The notes under the pieces: generated by a model
What the model was told of the DNA's origin: nothing
What the model saw: the letters and a program-made list of their open reading frames with translations, nothing else
Databases searched by the model: none
Position numbers and translations under genes: made by a program
In this document: positions 10,360 to 21,697 of the stretch, in pieces
Numbering within the stretch: the first letter of the stretch is position 1
Layout of the letters: every line of letters begins with the position of its first letter
DNA from: Labia minor
Taxonomy: Eukaryota; Arthropoda; Insecta; Dermaptera; Spongiphoridae
DNA: 64,000 bases
Assembly: GCA_963082975.1 (NCBI GenBank)
Contig: OY720346.1
Span: forward strand, 20,888,720-20,952,719
Direction of reading: 5' to 3'

Positions 10360-12200
10360 TTGTATCAATGTACCTGAAATATGCTTTAATCAGATCAATT
10401 AAAAATAAATTATATTTACTTATAAAAAATTCGCTATCATTCTACATTATTCTTTCATAAATCATATATCCACCATATATCGTTTTATGGCTATTTATAC
10501 CACAAGATTTAAAGTTGAAAAGGAAAATAAAGTTTTGGAGTGGTTGGTTTTACTTGAAAATACCTCATAAAAAGTTTCTCTATCTAAAGATCAATTAATA
10601 ATTTAATATTATTCTATTTACTCTCTGTTCTTATAAAGTAATGTGCTTTAATTTTCATTCACTTCACTTTCTTTTTAACTTTTCACTTAAAATTTCTTGA
10701 CTTTTACATTGATATAATGTACACGAAGTTTATATTAAAGTGTCAAATGTCGTTTTATTAAAAAGAATGACTCTATAACTCAATAAGATCTCAGTGAATA
10801 TTCGGTGATATATTTAGGTTGGCAGTTTATGAGAGTATATTATAAAAAGAAAAACGGTCTGTTATAAGAAATTAATACCAAAAATAACAGACAAATTTTT
10901 TAATGTAAAATAAAGAGATAATTTGAATGTTATTTTATAAATATTCATTTCCCAACAGTCTTTAAATACCTCTTTTCATGATGATGTGATATTATTTATG
11001 GTACAGGGCTCGCTCTAAAGGGCGGCAATCCGGACATTTGTCCGGGCGGCAATCTGAAGGGCAGGGTTATGAATATAATAAATTTTACGAATATAAGGGC
11101 CGCAATTTAGTCTATTACCCCGGGCGACGTAAATGCTAAAATGGGCGCTATTTATAGTTAATAAACTTGCACATTCAATAAAATGTAAATCAATATTGAT
11201 AAAAAATTATATATTCAGCTAAACTCAAAATATGATATTTAATAAAATTACAAGCATACCTTTTTAATGGTGACGAATAAACGATAGTGGATAATTAAAT
11301 ATTTTATAAATTTAATAAGGCAATTATATTATTTATTCATATTAACAACTGCCTTTGATGATTATTTATTAAATAACGTAACGCAAATTACTACCCAGGC
11401 TGTTTAGAATTAAACAAAAACAAATCGTTCTTATTCGGTTTACCACATAATTTGTTACTACTAATTATTTGGTTTCCAAATAGCTTGATTCGGCAATCTG
11501 TCAAGAATAGAGAACGCTCCATTCATTTAGAAATCAAAGGGTTTCCACCTTAACCGTCAATAAATCAGATGGAATAAAATGAATGCAACCACTGAGATTA
11601 AAGGTGCACATCAACTCAACTAACTACTTAGTGATCAACTAAGGATTTGAATGATTCAATGGATTGATGTGTTAATTAAAATAAAAATCATCATTAGACA
11701 CAAACTACAAGTAGGTAACTATATTTAAAAAATAAAAACTTTTTTCTTTTAATAGAATGACATTCATTATAATCATGGGATTCAGATTTGTTGAATTTGA
11801 AATAATTTTATTTTTTATTTTTAGAAATTTCCTTAATATATTATATATTCGTCTATTTTATCCCATTTATTTATAAGTTATTTGAGATAATTGCAGATGG
11901 CAAAAATAAACAATGTAATTGATAAGATATATTATTTATATTCTTAATATAGTAAAAATACCACGCTTCACTAATATACCCATATCTTTTTATCAATAAA
12001 TATTTTTATATTTTTTTTTTATATTATATTTATATTTATAATATTTTATAGTATCTGTACCAAAAAAAAGGATTTGAGCATCTAATTCTTTTCAAAATTT
12101 TTTAGAAATAATAAAAATATTAATTTTATATATACTTTATTAGTTAAAATATATACGTATTTATAAATAAATACATTCACGAGCAAATAGATGGCATCAC
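10360..12200. other. AT-rich intronic stretch with a GC-richer MITE-like segment at 10995-11165
   Basis: Mostly low-complexity DNA. From about 10995 a segment begins cagggctcgctctaaagggc and has two ggcggcaat..ccgg/gg motifs. It resembles the terminal region of hAT-type elements, which start CAGG, but I found no matching right end or 8-bp target duplication. Otherwise nothing was recognised. Confidence 0.4.
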
Positions 12201-12205
12201 TTTTT

Positions 12206-12699
12206 ACTATCTCGACAGAAAATTTTCGATGTCCAGATTTTGATGTTTTTATACGTTTTGAAGGTCTCTGAGTCATTTTCACTAAGGTTGAGAAAAATGT
12301 CTCTCTCTCTCTCTCTCTGTGTATGTAGACAAGATTACGCAAAAACGGTTTCAGCTAGAATAATGAAATTTGGTACACGGGCATTATTCAAAATTCGTAG
12401 TTTTCTATCAGCTTTTGAGAAATGTAAAAATGAAAAAAAAACTGCTATATATAGAATTTCAGCTTGATTGGATTGCCGAAAGAATCGGAATTAATTTTTT
12501 TAATTTTTTAACACATTGACCTACAATCACGCGTCAGCGCGTGAAGTGGTGTCATCAACAAAGAGCCAAGCACGCGCTATTAAATTTTATTTATTAATTT
12601 TAACTTATAATTTATAATTAATTAAATTTAATTTAAATATAATATATGTTAATTAAACCAATTCAAATTTGCCAGATAGTGGTGAGGACTACTCCACTC
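12206..12699 (+). mobile_element. Helentron-like family A element, copy 3 (degenerate)
   Basis: Starts actatctcgacag after a T run. The family interior is shortened, with a (CT)n tract in place of (TG)n, and lacks the ctcaaccggaagagggtc block. It ends gccagatagtggtgaggact, a diverged version of the family right end. It is the most diverged family A copy in the window, and it abuts a Tc1 transposase relic. Confidence 0.7.
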
Positions 12700-12704
12700 T
12701 TTTT

Positions 12705-13010
12705 CCAAAAAATACATCAGAGACATTCTTCTTGAACATGTCATCCCATTTATTGGAGATAATTTTATGCTGATGCAGAACAATGCTCGCTGCCACACAA
12801 TGCAAGAGACCACCCGTATTTTAAATGAAGTCCATATACCAACAATGAAGTGACCAGCAATGAGTCCAAACTAAGTTCTATTGAGCACTTATGAGATCAG
12901 CTCAAAACGAAAGGCAACTTTGTTAGAGGAATGGGAAGAAATCGATTAACAGACGATAACGAAGCTCATTTTATCAATGTAGCTAGAGGAGTCAATACTA
13001 AATATTCAAA
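12705..13010 (+). pseudogene. Tc1-like transposase C-terminal relic
   Basis: Plus-strand frames, broken by stops and small shifts, read IRDILLEHVIPFIGDNFMLM, NNARCHTMQETTRIL.EVHIPTM, then P-A-M-S-P-N followed by IEHL-like and W-D/Y-E-L-K-like segments. This is the DDE region of Tc1 transposases around the second Asp: the expected D of Q-D-N-A-R-C-H is already changed to N (QNNARCH) and the Trp after PTM is a stop. The later region (GNFVRGMGRN..., INVARGVNTKYS-like) can be followed to about 13010. No N-terminal part or inverted repeats were found. Confidence 0.8.
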
Positions 13011-13431
13011 TATGATTAAAAAAGTTTTTTTTTCTTGTTTTATATAAGTTTTGTTGTATTCGAACAATACCCAAGGTTCAACATTTTTATTTTTTACATA
13101 ATCTTTCATTTTACATCAAATAATTACTAATGATTTTTTATAGAAATCATATTTATTTAAGTTTCAATCTTAATTCTTTAATACTGTGTAATTTATATTA
13201 ATAAAAGATGATATTTAAGCATAAAAATTAAATTTAATAACTCGAAAAGAACATGATTCCATTTCTTTATTCGTGAATGTAGTTATTGTAAAAATTATCC
13301 CAAGTTCCTTGTCAATTTCCTCATTAATAAAATTCTTACATTTCTGGTTTTAATAGCCCTTTACATAGACCTGTTCACCTTCCCTTTACTATAAAAACTT
13401 TTATGTTAATGCCGGAATCGTGTGCTCGAGA

Positions 13432-13689
13432 TCACCTTGTAGTGTTGATGTTGTTGTTATTGTTTATTGTCTCATTGCCCATAGACACATTTGTTGTCGT
13501 CTTATTCATTAATGAAACAAAATGAACGCCCCACTCCGTGTCGCCTGGGTTCGTTGGAATTTCAAATTCAATTATTTCGCAAATCAAGTGGTTGCTGTGC
13601 GGGCCATATGTCTCTTCCGACCCACTCCCTGTCTCATCCCCCATCCTGTTATTGTATTGTTCATCGCTTGACAAGGAATAATATAACAC
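13432..13689 (-). other. Unassigned open frame in a less AT-rich block
   Basis: A block at about 13400-13690 is noticeably richer in G and C than its surroundings and has an 85-codon minus-strand frame containing DETGSGSEETYGPHSNHLIC and ...PGDTEWGVHFVSLMNKTTT. I do not recognise a domain. The end is an N-rich low-complexity run encoded by a GTT/ATT repeat. It could be a decayed exon, an old element or a conserved non-coding block. No acceptor/donor pair of the quality of the GABA-B exons was seen. Confidence 0.25.
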
Positions 13690-13929
13690 CCGAAGGAATA
13701 ATAATAATAATAAACAAAGACCTCCCGCTCTTAACTCTATTAAATAAACTCAACGCAAAAAGAAAATTTATTTATTTATATTTTCATTAAACATTAGTAA
13801 AATAATATCAAAAAATGAATTCTTGAGATCTCTCTTTTAAAACATAAATAGACCATTTTTATTATGATTGAAATACTTTGTTGCATTTTTAGTACTATGA
13901 AGGTACTATGAAACTATAAATGAATATTC

Positions 13930-14391
13930 TTTTTTTTTTTATTTTTATTAACATTTATTACGATTGTTTTATTTTTCAAAATTCAAGATAGCTGAGACCT
14001 GTGCGATGTCAGCTGAACGTGTGCGAAATATTTTGCAAAACCATTTGAATATGGAAAGCTGTGTACAATGTGGGTGCCGCATTTCCTAACGTTAGACCAA
14101 AAATTGCTTCGAAAAACCATTTCTGACGACAATTTGGCGCTGTAGGCGTAATCCAAACGAATTTTTGCGTCGATTCATAACTGTTGATGAGACTTAAATT
14201 AAATTAAATCAAATTTAATTAATTAATTAAATAATTTATTAAATTAATTATACTAATTAGAACACCGTTATATATGAGAAATGTATCAGTTTTGATGGAG
14301 ATTATGTTGAAAAATATAGCAAAAAAAAAAAAAAATTTAAAAACATCGATTTTCTTGGTCAGGTCGGAAACTTTTCATCGCACCCTCGTAT
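13930..14391 (+). mobile_element. mariner derivative, second copy (left end lost)
   Basis: Shares the interior of the 8699-9117 element: ctgtgcgatgtcagctgaac..., encoding MSAERVRNILQNHLNMESCVQ. It retains a longer stretch running up to NPNEFLRRFITVDET, so the first catalytic Asp of mariner is still readable here. The right terminal repeat (ggtcaggtcggaaacttttc..caccctcgta) is present; the left one is missing. A small AT expansion (aattaattaattaaat) interrupts it near 14215. Confidence 0.75.
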
Positions 14392-14394
14392 ATT

Positions 14395-15107
14395 CAGTGA
14401 TGTATTGGTAAAATTAGAAGTAAGAGAAAGGATAGTGGGAGCAAAAAAAGTTGCTACTGTAGCGTGTGCTCTACCACCACCGTTCTACTGTACACTACTA
14501 CACATCTACACTAAGTGCTTTACCAATACTGTAGGTAGCGTATAGCACATACTATAAATATGTGTAATAATTAGATAAAAGATAGAAAATAATATAATCT
14601 GATTATTTACATAAAAAAGTATTTTTTTTTTGTTTTTCAAGGCCATTTAGGAAACTATATTCGATACTTGAAACATAGAACTACTTAAGCTCTGTCCCAA
14701 CTTTGAATCCCGACACTTTTTCGGTGGTGTCAAGGCGGGGATGGGTTTCCATTAGGAAAGTACATTCCATACTTGGTATATATTTATCCTTACTTAAGCA
14801 TACAGAAAACAGGTAGAACGCACGTTCCAGTATTGGTATGGAATTGGTAGAGTACTTTGTTTTGGTAGAGCTCACGCTATAGTAGCACCCAAAAAAAGTC
14901 ATATTTTCAGCAAACTATTTTTTCCCTATAAGTTTTTATTTTTTCTTATTCTTACTATACAAAATATTAACGAACACACAAAAAGAAATTCTAACAGTAG
15001 ATTTAAGTGGGAGTTGTCGAGACATGAAAAAGTACTGGGACGCGTTCCGGTTCTGAAAATGGTAAGGGAACGTCGTTCCTCCGCGTTCCCCTCCAAATAC
15101 ACCACTG
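14395..15107. mobile_element. hAT-like MITE
   Basis: The left end CAGTGATGTATTGGTAAAAT and the inverted right end (CAGTGGTGTATTTGGAGG on the other strand) form hAT-type terminal repeats that start CAGTG. The 8 bases outside are cgtatatt and attatatt (6 of 8 match), consistent with an old 8-bp target duplication. The interior contains several diverged copies of a phrase like tacttgg...a.tactt and a GC-rich right end (gaacgtcgttcctccgcgtt). No transposase is encoded. It is inserted within a few bases of the mariner copy's right end. Confidence 0.65.
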
Positions 15108-15109
15108 AT

Positions 15110-17880
15110 TATATTATTATATATATATAATATAAATATATATTCATAATTTAAAATATTAATATTCTTATTATAAATAAAGGAAAAGAATTAATTAATA
15201 AAAATAAATTTCATTTCTCGGCAAAAATTAATATAAAAAATATTTCTTTTTAATATTTTAAGTATTAATATACTTGTTAATGAATAAATTATTATACATT
15301 CCCATTTCGAACTCACAGGAGTGAATCCCTATAAGACAAACTATACATTTGTATTTATAAGCGCGTTCTCTAATGGGTTGTCATGTTATGTCATTCTCTA
15401 CTTTATAAATATTTAGATTTATCTCCTTAACATTTATTAAACTAATTATATTCACTAGTAGAATAATAACATAAAATTTAATACGATGACAATAGGTAGA
15501 AAAAGATTATCAAATAATTTAATATCATATCATACAATAAATTATCAAATTAAAAGATATTTATGATTCAGAAAATTTATTACATAAACCTACTTTGTAA
15601 TTTCGTAAATTTCGTATATTCTTTTGTTCATGTTTCAATCAATTTTGCTTCAACTATTATTTATTTATTTCCCTTCGTTATTTCCATAATAATAATAAAA
15701 ATATACAACTCAGCTTACCAAATATAAGTTATTATATTTTTCTATTATATTTATCACCAAAAGTTGACATTTAAAGATATCTATTCTAATCTAAAAGGTT
15801 TTGCAAAGGGACGGTTAGTGTCATTGGACCTCTTTTAGGCAAAAATAAATATATTTTAAACTTTTAAAGAAATACTTTGAAAATATTAGGAACATTTAAA
15901 ATTTTTGAATATATATAAAATTAAAATATGCTAATATTAAGGAATGCATATCATGCTGGGTCTGATTTCTTCTTTGGATTGCTAAGTGTTAAGTTTAGGT
16001 GGATCGATGGGAAGAAACATTCGGGAAGGAAATCCAGTCTAGTTGCTCAAACAAATAATTGGCCTAAATCCTTTTAGATAACATTTTGATAGCATTCATT
16101 TTCTATCCAAATGTAACTCTCTAATTTCAGAATCCAAATTTGAAATTATTTTATTTTTTTTCAAAGTGTTTTAGTTAATGCGAATAATTTTTTAGAATAT
16201 ATAAATAATAATCTTCATATATGTATTTATAAATTTTATTTCTATCGTAGTAAATTATATAAATGGAAAAATAATAAAATATAAATATATAATATAATAT
16301 ATATATATATATATATATTAAAATATAAAATATACAATAATATTAAAAGTTCATTAGTAAAATTTGAATATTTAATTGAAATCAAATATATCTAGTGGAA
16401 TATCATTTATGGTAACTTGATTCAATTTTCGCATTTGACTGGTCAATAGACTAGTTAGTGTTGTTTGTATTCCGATCGGATTAAATATTTACACGCACAA
16501 TTTGGTTAGGATTCGAAACATTGAAATGGAAACTCAAAGTCGATTCCTTCAAACTCAGAGAACCTCAGAGAAGTTTAAACAATATCATTAGTTAGTTTTA
16601 ATATCACTAAGTGAATACTATTATAGTAACAACAAATAAATATTGAATTTGCTCGGAAATATTTTTGATCAAATTGAGGGTAGAGTAAAATATAAATTTA
16701 CATGTTTATATTGAAATAACAATTGTAGTTTCATATTTAAATTGGAGGATAAACAAATTCTCCAAATATGATATTTCATCCAGTAAATTAGTTGAAGAAG
16801 ATAAAGATATAAATTTGTTAGTTCATTATCATTTCTTTCTAGACACTGTAAACGACTATGAAATTCGCATTTTAAAAAAGTTCTTACGAGGAGGAGTCTA
16901 AGTGGTTGAATTTAAGGGATACTCAATTAATGAATATAAAAAAATCAGCTAATTAAAGTAAGATCGATAGAAGTTCCATTGCAATTACTGTAATGAGTTC
17001 ATTTTGTTGAATGAGATGAATTACAAATGAAAAGAATCAAAGCAAACCACTAAAAATGCAAAGCGAGGCTCACATCATCACTTTTGATAACGCTTTTAAA
17101 TTAAACCCGAAACAGTTAAAGATTATATTTATATTATTGTATATATCCTTTTGCATACATATATATATATATATTAATATGGTATATTAACTTTTTTATA
17201 TTTGCCTAGTATTATTTATTCAAATCTTTCATAGTAATTCTGCATATTAAATTACTTACATTTACAAATGATCAAAACGCCAAATGCTATTGATGCTATT
17301 AAAAGCTGAACCTGGGCAACTAATGTATTTTATGAAAAGAGAGTTACTAATTCACTCTAAAGTGAACGGGCTCATGAATACTTAGTACATTAACCAATGA
17401 ACCATATTATAAATATAATGTGAGGACGTTTTAATCAATAGACAAAAAAAAAAAAAAAAAATTAAAAATTAATATTTTTAAATATGCAAAAGTTTGAATA
17501 ATTTAATCATTTTTAATCAATCAGCTAATTAAATTCTTTTGATTAATAAATGATTTCTTTTATATTTATTATGAATATTTTGTATTATAATTATTTAAAT
17601 TTTTCAAAATAGCCTATTATTCAATACTTATAAATGTATGATTTTAATTATTTAATTATCGTAATTAGATATTTATATAATTATATATATTCTATTATTC
17701 TATTTTATAAATAATATTTTAAACTTGTATTGAGTTAAATTGATTTAAAATAGAAATAGCTTTATGCAAATATTATAAATTGTTTAAGTTCTATTATAAA
17801 TTATATAACCCTTACCAATTAAAAATAATAAAATAAATATTGTCCAAACTCTCAGATATAAGACTTATATATGAAGTTAA
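15110..17880. other. Low-complexity intronic stretch
   Basis: AT-rich sequence with (TA)n tracts at about 16290 and 17155 and an A18 run near 17443. A moderately complex part at 15940-16080 (catgctgggtctgatttctt...) shows no frame or splice signals I could support. Confidence 0.55.
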
Positions 17881-17924
17881 TTAATGACGATTATAGCTGA
17901 TCAATAACAGAAACCTACAAATTA

Positions 17925-18075
17925 TCATCTGTCATCCCCAGGATCGTACTACCTTCATCAATGAACCTGGAGAATTGAAAACTTTACAAAGTTCAATAGA
18001 CCTTAACTTAATTGATGGATCATAAGTGTTAATATACTTTAACAAAACAGTGCCCTGAGAATATCATAATAATGC
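17925..18075 (+). pseudogene. LINE endonuclease fragment (tentative)
   Basis: One plus-strand frame reads QDRTTFINEPGELK..QSSIDLNLIDGS. After a stop/frame shift, NKTVPWEYHNNADYK-like sequence follows. The pattern T-F-x-N-x-x-G-x-S-x-I-D-L-x-L, ten or so residues, then W-x-V-x-E and S/N-D-H/Y is typical of the C-terminal part of LINE EEP endonucleases. It is short and damaged. Confidence 0.45.
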
Positions 18076-18214
18076 TGATTATAAAAAAAAATTGTTTTAA
18101 ATTGTGTAAAGATATTTTATTCTCTATAATCTAAAACTTTAAATTTCTTTAATATGTAAAAATATATAAATATTTAATAAATTATTCACCCTATTGATTT
18201 TTGACCTAACTGAA

Positions 18215-18300
18215 CTTAAATATTCTTAGCTGCATCAACCACTCTCTTTCAACCATGAGTACCTTGTGTTCTCTACCCAATTCCTATCCTCCTTCACAGC
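18215..18300 (-). repeat. Weak LINE C-terminal tail relic
   Basis: On the minus strand it reads a degraded ...EDRNWVENTRY..., with a later DAAKN-like segment. This parallels the A-Q-D-R-D-x-W-R-x-V-V-x-A-A-K-N pattern of the LINE tails at 21125 and 45850. Identity is low. Confidence 0.3.
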
Positions 18301-18855
18301 AAATTTCACATATGGAAATTTTTACAAATCTTTTGGTGTATAACCGGAAAATGGAAGTGGTAGTTTACAAAGTATTAATTTTATATTCATTGTCGGAAAA
18401 TATTTCATTTAAAATATAGTAGTAATTAATTATTGAGTAATTAAACTAATAATAAAAACCAAGATAATATAATTTACTCATTTTAATCAAGTTTAAAATT
18501 TTTTTTAAAGAAAGTTTGTTAGTAAATAACATCTTCTATGTGCTAAAATTTGCGATCAATCGGTGCAGAACATTTTTGACGAACATAACATTTTTACCAA
18601 TCGACGATAGTAAGGGAGGTATTGTTTTCACATCAAATTTCACATGTGGAGATTTTTGCATCAACAGCATGAATTCTTCAACTTTTGGTGTATATCCGGA
18701 AAACAGAAGTAGTAGTTTACAAAGGATTAATTTTATATTCATTGTCGGAAAATATTTCATTTAAAATATAGTAGTAATTAATTATTGAGTAATTAAACTA
18801 AAAATAAAGACCAAGATAGTATAATTTAGTAATTTTAATTCAAGTTTTTTTTTTG
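18297..18855 (+). repeat. Two direct copies of a family D-related segment
   Basis: A unit with atttcacat.tgga.atttttnca, ttttggtgtata.ccggaaaa and the long stretch aaagtattaattttatattc to gagtaattaaacta occurs at about 18300-18480 and again at about 18635-18830. The shared downstream half is almost identical, which indicates a fairly recent local duplication. The first words (cgacgatagtaagggag, ttcacatgtggagattttt) link it to family D at 5530. Confidence 0.7.
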
Positions 18856-19059
18856 ATCGTATTATTTTTCAATAAATCAAAAAGTTTTAAAACAAAATGA
18901 AACAATTTATTTTTATTATTAAATTGCAATAAAATACCTAAAATATGACATCAATTTTAATCCAATCGGATGCTTTGAATATGAGATATATAAAGTTAAA
19001 AAAAAAAAAAATTGGTGGCTCGATATTTTTGTCCGCGAGTGTATATAATATTGTTTGGA

Positions 19060-19112
19060 AATTAATTTATTTCAAATCGTCGGTTGGTTCTGTACCTGGC
19101 CACAGCTCATTT
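19060..19112 (+). repeat. Short family D-associated block
   Basis: ggaaattaatttatttcaaa, then tcgtcggttggttctgtacctggccacagctca. The same block occurs at 6110-6160 and 29695-29740. It ends just before the donor side of the GABA-B exon. Confidence 0.6.
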
Positions 19113-19157
19113 TTAATTTTTATTTATAATATTAAATTATAATTCTCATTTACATAC

Positions 19158-19391
19158 CGTGACTCCCTCGAAATTGGTGCTGCGGAGTGCTTCGAGGAAA
19201 AGCGTCTCCCAGAGGGGGTCGCGATACCGAAAATCGCCCACCGTTTGATTTTTTCTGACGTGTCGTATCCTATGTGCCACATGCTGAATGGCGAGGGCCA
19301 CAGCCCAGATACCGTCGTAGGTATACCCGTGAAATCGACTATACTCTTTCCCCCGTCGAGAGTCATACTCGATACGATACTCGTCAGCCGT
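19158..19391 (-). CDS. GABA-B-R2: GABA-B receptor subunit 2, internal exon of the ligand-binding domain
   Basis: The minus-strand exon is 234 bp, 78 codons with no stop. A good acceptor (ttttattttcag) precedes it and a good donor (gtatgt) follows. It reads TADEYRIEYDS...YSRFHGYTYDGIWAV...LFLEALRSTNFEGVT. YDGIW and the closing N-F-x-G-V-T are hallmarks of lobe 2 of the Venus-flytrap domain of metabotropic GABA-B receptors, plasma-membrane G-protein-coupled receptors for the transmitter GABA. The wording is nearest to insect subunit 2, the partner that couples to G protein. Codons are much richer in G and C than the flanking DNA, as expected for a constrained exon. The exon ends in phase 0, and the family continues G-x-V-x-F, which is how the 6971-7031 exon begins. 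Subunit assignment is from recalled family features; class assignment is firm. Confidence 0.9.
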
Positions 19392-19475
19392 CTGAAAATA
19401 AAATGCATATAATTAGGGTAATATTTCACTTAGCGTATTGATTAATGTATAACTAACATAACCTACACCTTTTTT

Positions 19476-19493
19476 ACTATCTCGCCATATGTA

Positions 19494-19554
<61 letters not shown>

Positions 19555-19996
19555 GCAAGATTACGCAAAAACGGTTTGAGCTAGAATGATGCAATTTGGT
19601 ACATGAGCATTATTCAAAATTCATAGTTTTCTATCAACTTTTGAGATATGTAGCTCAACCGGAAGATGGTCATTACTTACAACGTTTTGATTTTTTTTCC
19701 TCTAAAGTGACCGTAAAGATAAAGATATATGTTTGATAATTTTTCACATGATTAATAATTGTATAAAACTGCTATATATAGAATTTCAGCTTGATTGATT
19801 CGCTGAAAGTACCAGAATTAATTTTTTAACACTGCAAATCTCAACACGTGACGTGGTTCCAACAAAAAGCAAAACATGCGCTGGTTTAATATTTATTATT
19901 TATAATTTATAATTAATTAAATTTAATTTAAATATAATATATTATATTATTTAATCCAATTCAAATTGCGAGATAGTCGAGTGGAAACACTCCAGC
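19476..19996 (+). mobile_element. Helentron-like family A element, copy 4
   Basis: Starts actatctcgccat after a T run, with a long (TG)n at about 19497-19553, the full interior, and the complete right end gcgagatagtcgagtggaaacactccagc, in which gagtg...cactc can fold into a terminal hairpin. The left arm is shortened: the stretch between the terminus and the TG tract is missing. It lies only ~85 bp upstream of the GABA-B exon acceptor, on the opposite strand. Confidence 0.8.
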
Positions 19997-19999
19997 TAA

Positions 20000-21110
20000 T
20001 TTTAAAAATGTATAGGACGAAACTCTATGTATATTTCCAATTGGTATTGGTAGGTAGGCAATACCGCAAAATGTTGACAATAGTAAGATGCTGAAATAAG
20101 GATTAATCACGAATTCTTTCTAGGGAGGGATTTTAAAATTTTTAAGTCCCAATTAAACATAGATTAGGTGAAAATTAGAAAAAAGTCTAAATTTTTCAGG
20201 ACAAATAAGTTTTCACATTCATACGCTACCCCAGCGGATTCCAAACTGAGAGGCGCCCCTCCTTACTGCTAGACACCAAAATATTTTAATTAAAACTTCA
20301 TTTTTATACCATTCTATTTAAAAATAAATGAAACATTATATCGTAATACTTCATTTATTTTAAAGATCTTGATTTCTCTAAGTTTTTATGGGAACAAAAT
20401 CCAATTGTTGACAATGAACATGACTATTTGAACTAATATTAAAAAAAATTTTGACAAATTTTGCGATAGTTCACTAAAACAGAAGTTTTAAAATGAAACT
20501 TATTTAAAATGTGTTTATATTATTATATATTTAAAAAAATTAAAAGAATTTTTGGGAAGGCATACTAGCATAAAATTTAAAAACTCCTTTGCTACGGTAG
20601 GATGTTTTCTCCAATATATATATAAGTATGAAAATATTAAAGAATCTAAGAGGAAATACAATAATTTCGCAAAAATTTATATTCTTAATTTAAGAGAAAA
20701 TTTGTCAAAATATGAAAATATATTTGATAAATTGAAATTGAATTAAATTACTAAATTTATTAGAAATTAGTAAAGATTAAGCAATAATTAAATGATGTTT
20801 GCATATATTATTATTGGTTTTGCAATTATTCTAATAATTAGTTAATAATAAGATAATGATAATAATAAAAAAAGTTTAAGAGAGGGAGGTATTTGTCTTA
20901 AAAATTCTCTCTCATATATTATAATAACCTTTCATTTAAGTAATTCGAACGACAAATTTAAATAATAAATTAAAATATACTAATCTGCATGGGACAAGCG
21001 CCTTTGGATAGAGTTTTTATTAAAACTAAGATTTTTTTTTTAAATTTTAATAAAAAAATATTAAAAATTTAGATTTAAATTTATAGCGTTAATAATTTAT
21101 ATTTTTAATT
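20000..21110. other. AT-rich stretch without recognised features
   Basis: Includes a slightly more complex part around 20215-20280 (acgctaccccagcggattcc...), read on both strands without a supported frame. The remainder is A/T-dominated. Confidence 0.5.
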
Positions 21111-21117
21111 AAAAATA

Positions 21118-21255
21118 AAATCTATCTATCTCTGTGACTCTACAGAACTCGAAAGTTCTTGGCCGCAGCAACCACACCCCTACAAGTATTCCTATTCTGA
21201 GCCACAACCCTCCAGTCCCTATCCTCTCTCATCTCTCTCACGTCCCTTTTCTTTC
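21118..21255 (-). mobile_element. LINE 3' end fragment
   Basis: On the minus strand it encodes ...AQNRNTCRGVVAAAKNFRVL followed by a stop and then (ATAG)n. This is the same ending as the LINE at 45830 (AQDRDTWRNVVIAAKNFRV, then ATAG repeats). It is truncated immediately upstream, as expected for a 5'-truncated LINE insertion. Confidence 0.7.
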
Positions 21256-21697
21256 ATTATATTGATATTAGTATTGAGCGCAATTTAAAAATCAATTTAT
21301 ATAAATGCTTATCAAAGCTGGTATAAATTCGCCACCTGATCCAGGATTCATTCTTGTTAAAAAAGATGATTTCATTTTTCAAATCATCACCCAGTCAGGG
21401 ACAAGTCTTTGACATCTCCTTTTGCTTATTAATGTTGTATTAATTTTAATGAGATTAATTAGTCTAATAATGGCAAATGAAATTGAGAATTGGTTGGATC
21501 AATACACCGATTATTCCTGTCGAATTTAACAAATATTCGTTAGTTAATTCGTAATTTGAATATTAATTAATATTTTTTTATTTCATATAGTGGAAAGTGT
21601 CATCATATGGGATACTTTTTTTAACAATGGCAGGGGCACTCAATTATTTTTTCAATTTTGATTTTTCACTATTTGTGTTGGTAAATACTCTCCACAG

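Larger units (their letters stand above)
7032..19157 (-). other. Intron of the GABA-B receptor gene
   Basis: The interval between the two receptor exons is bounded by GT (at 19156-19157 read on the minus strand) and AG (7032-7033). It holds mariner and Tc1 remnants, a family A element, one family E element, a hAT-type MITE and long AT-rich stretches. No further receptor exon is needed, because the protein reads continuously across the junction in phase 0. Confidence 0.85.

Noticed and set aside
10995-11165. A hAT end beginning CAGGGCTCG
   Set aside because: No matching inverted end and no repeated flanking octamer could be found, so it was not called as an element.
12240-12467. 75-codon frame, and similar ones at 38375 and 32460
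   Set aside because: Translations of the family A interior across its TG/CT microsatellite; the frame is not conserved between copies.
18536-18764. Overlapping plus and minus frames of ~75-80 codons
   Set aside because: Both lie in the duplicated family D segment; neither is kept intact in the sister copy at 18300.
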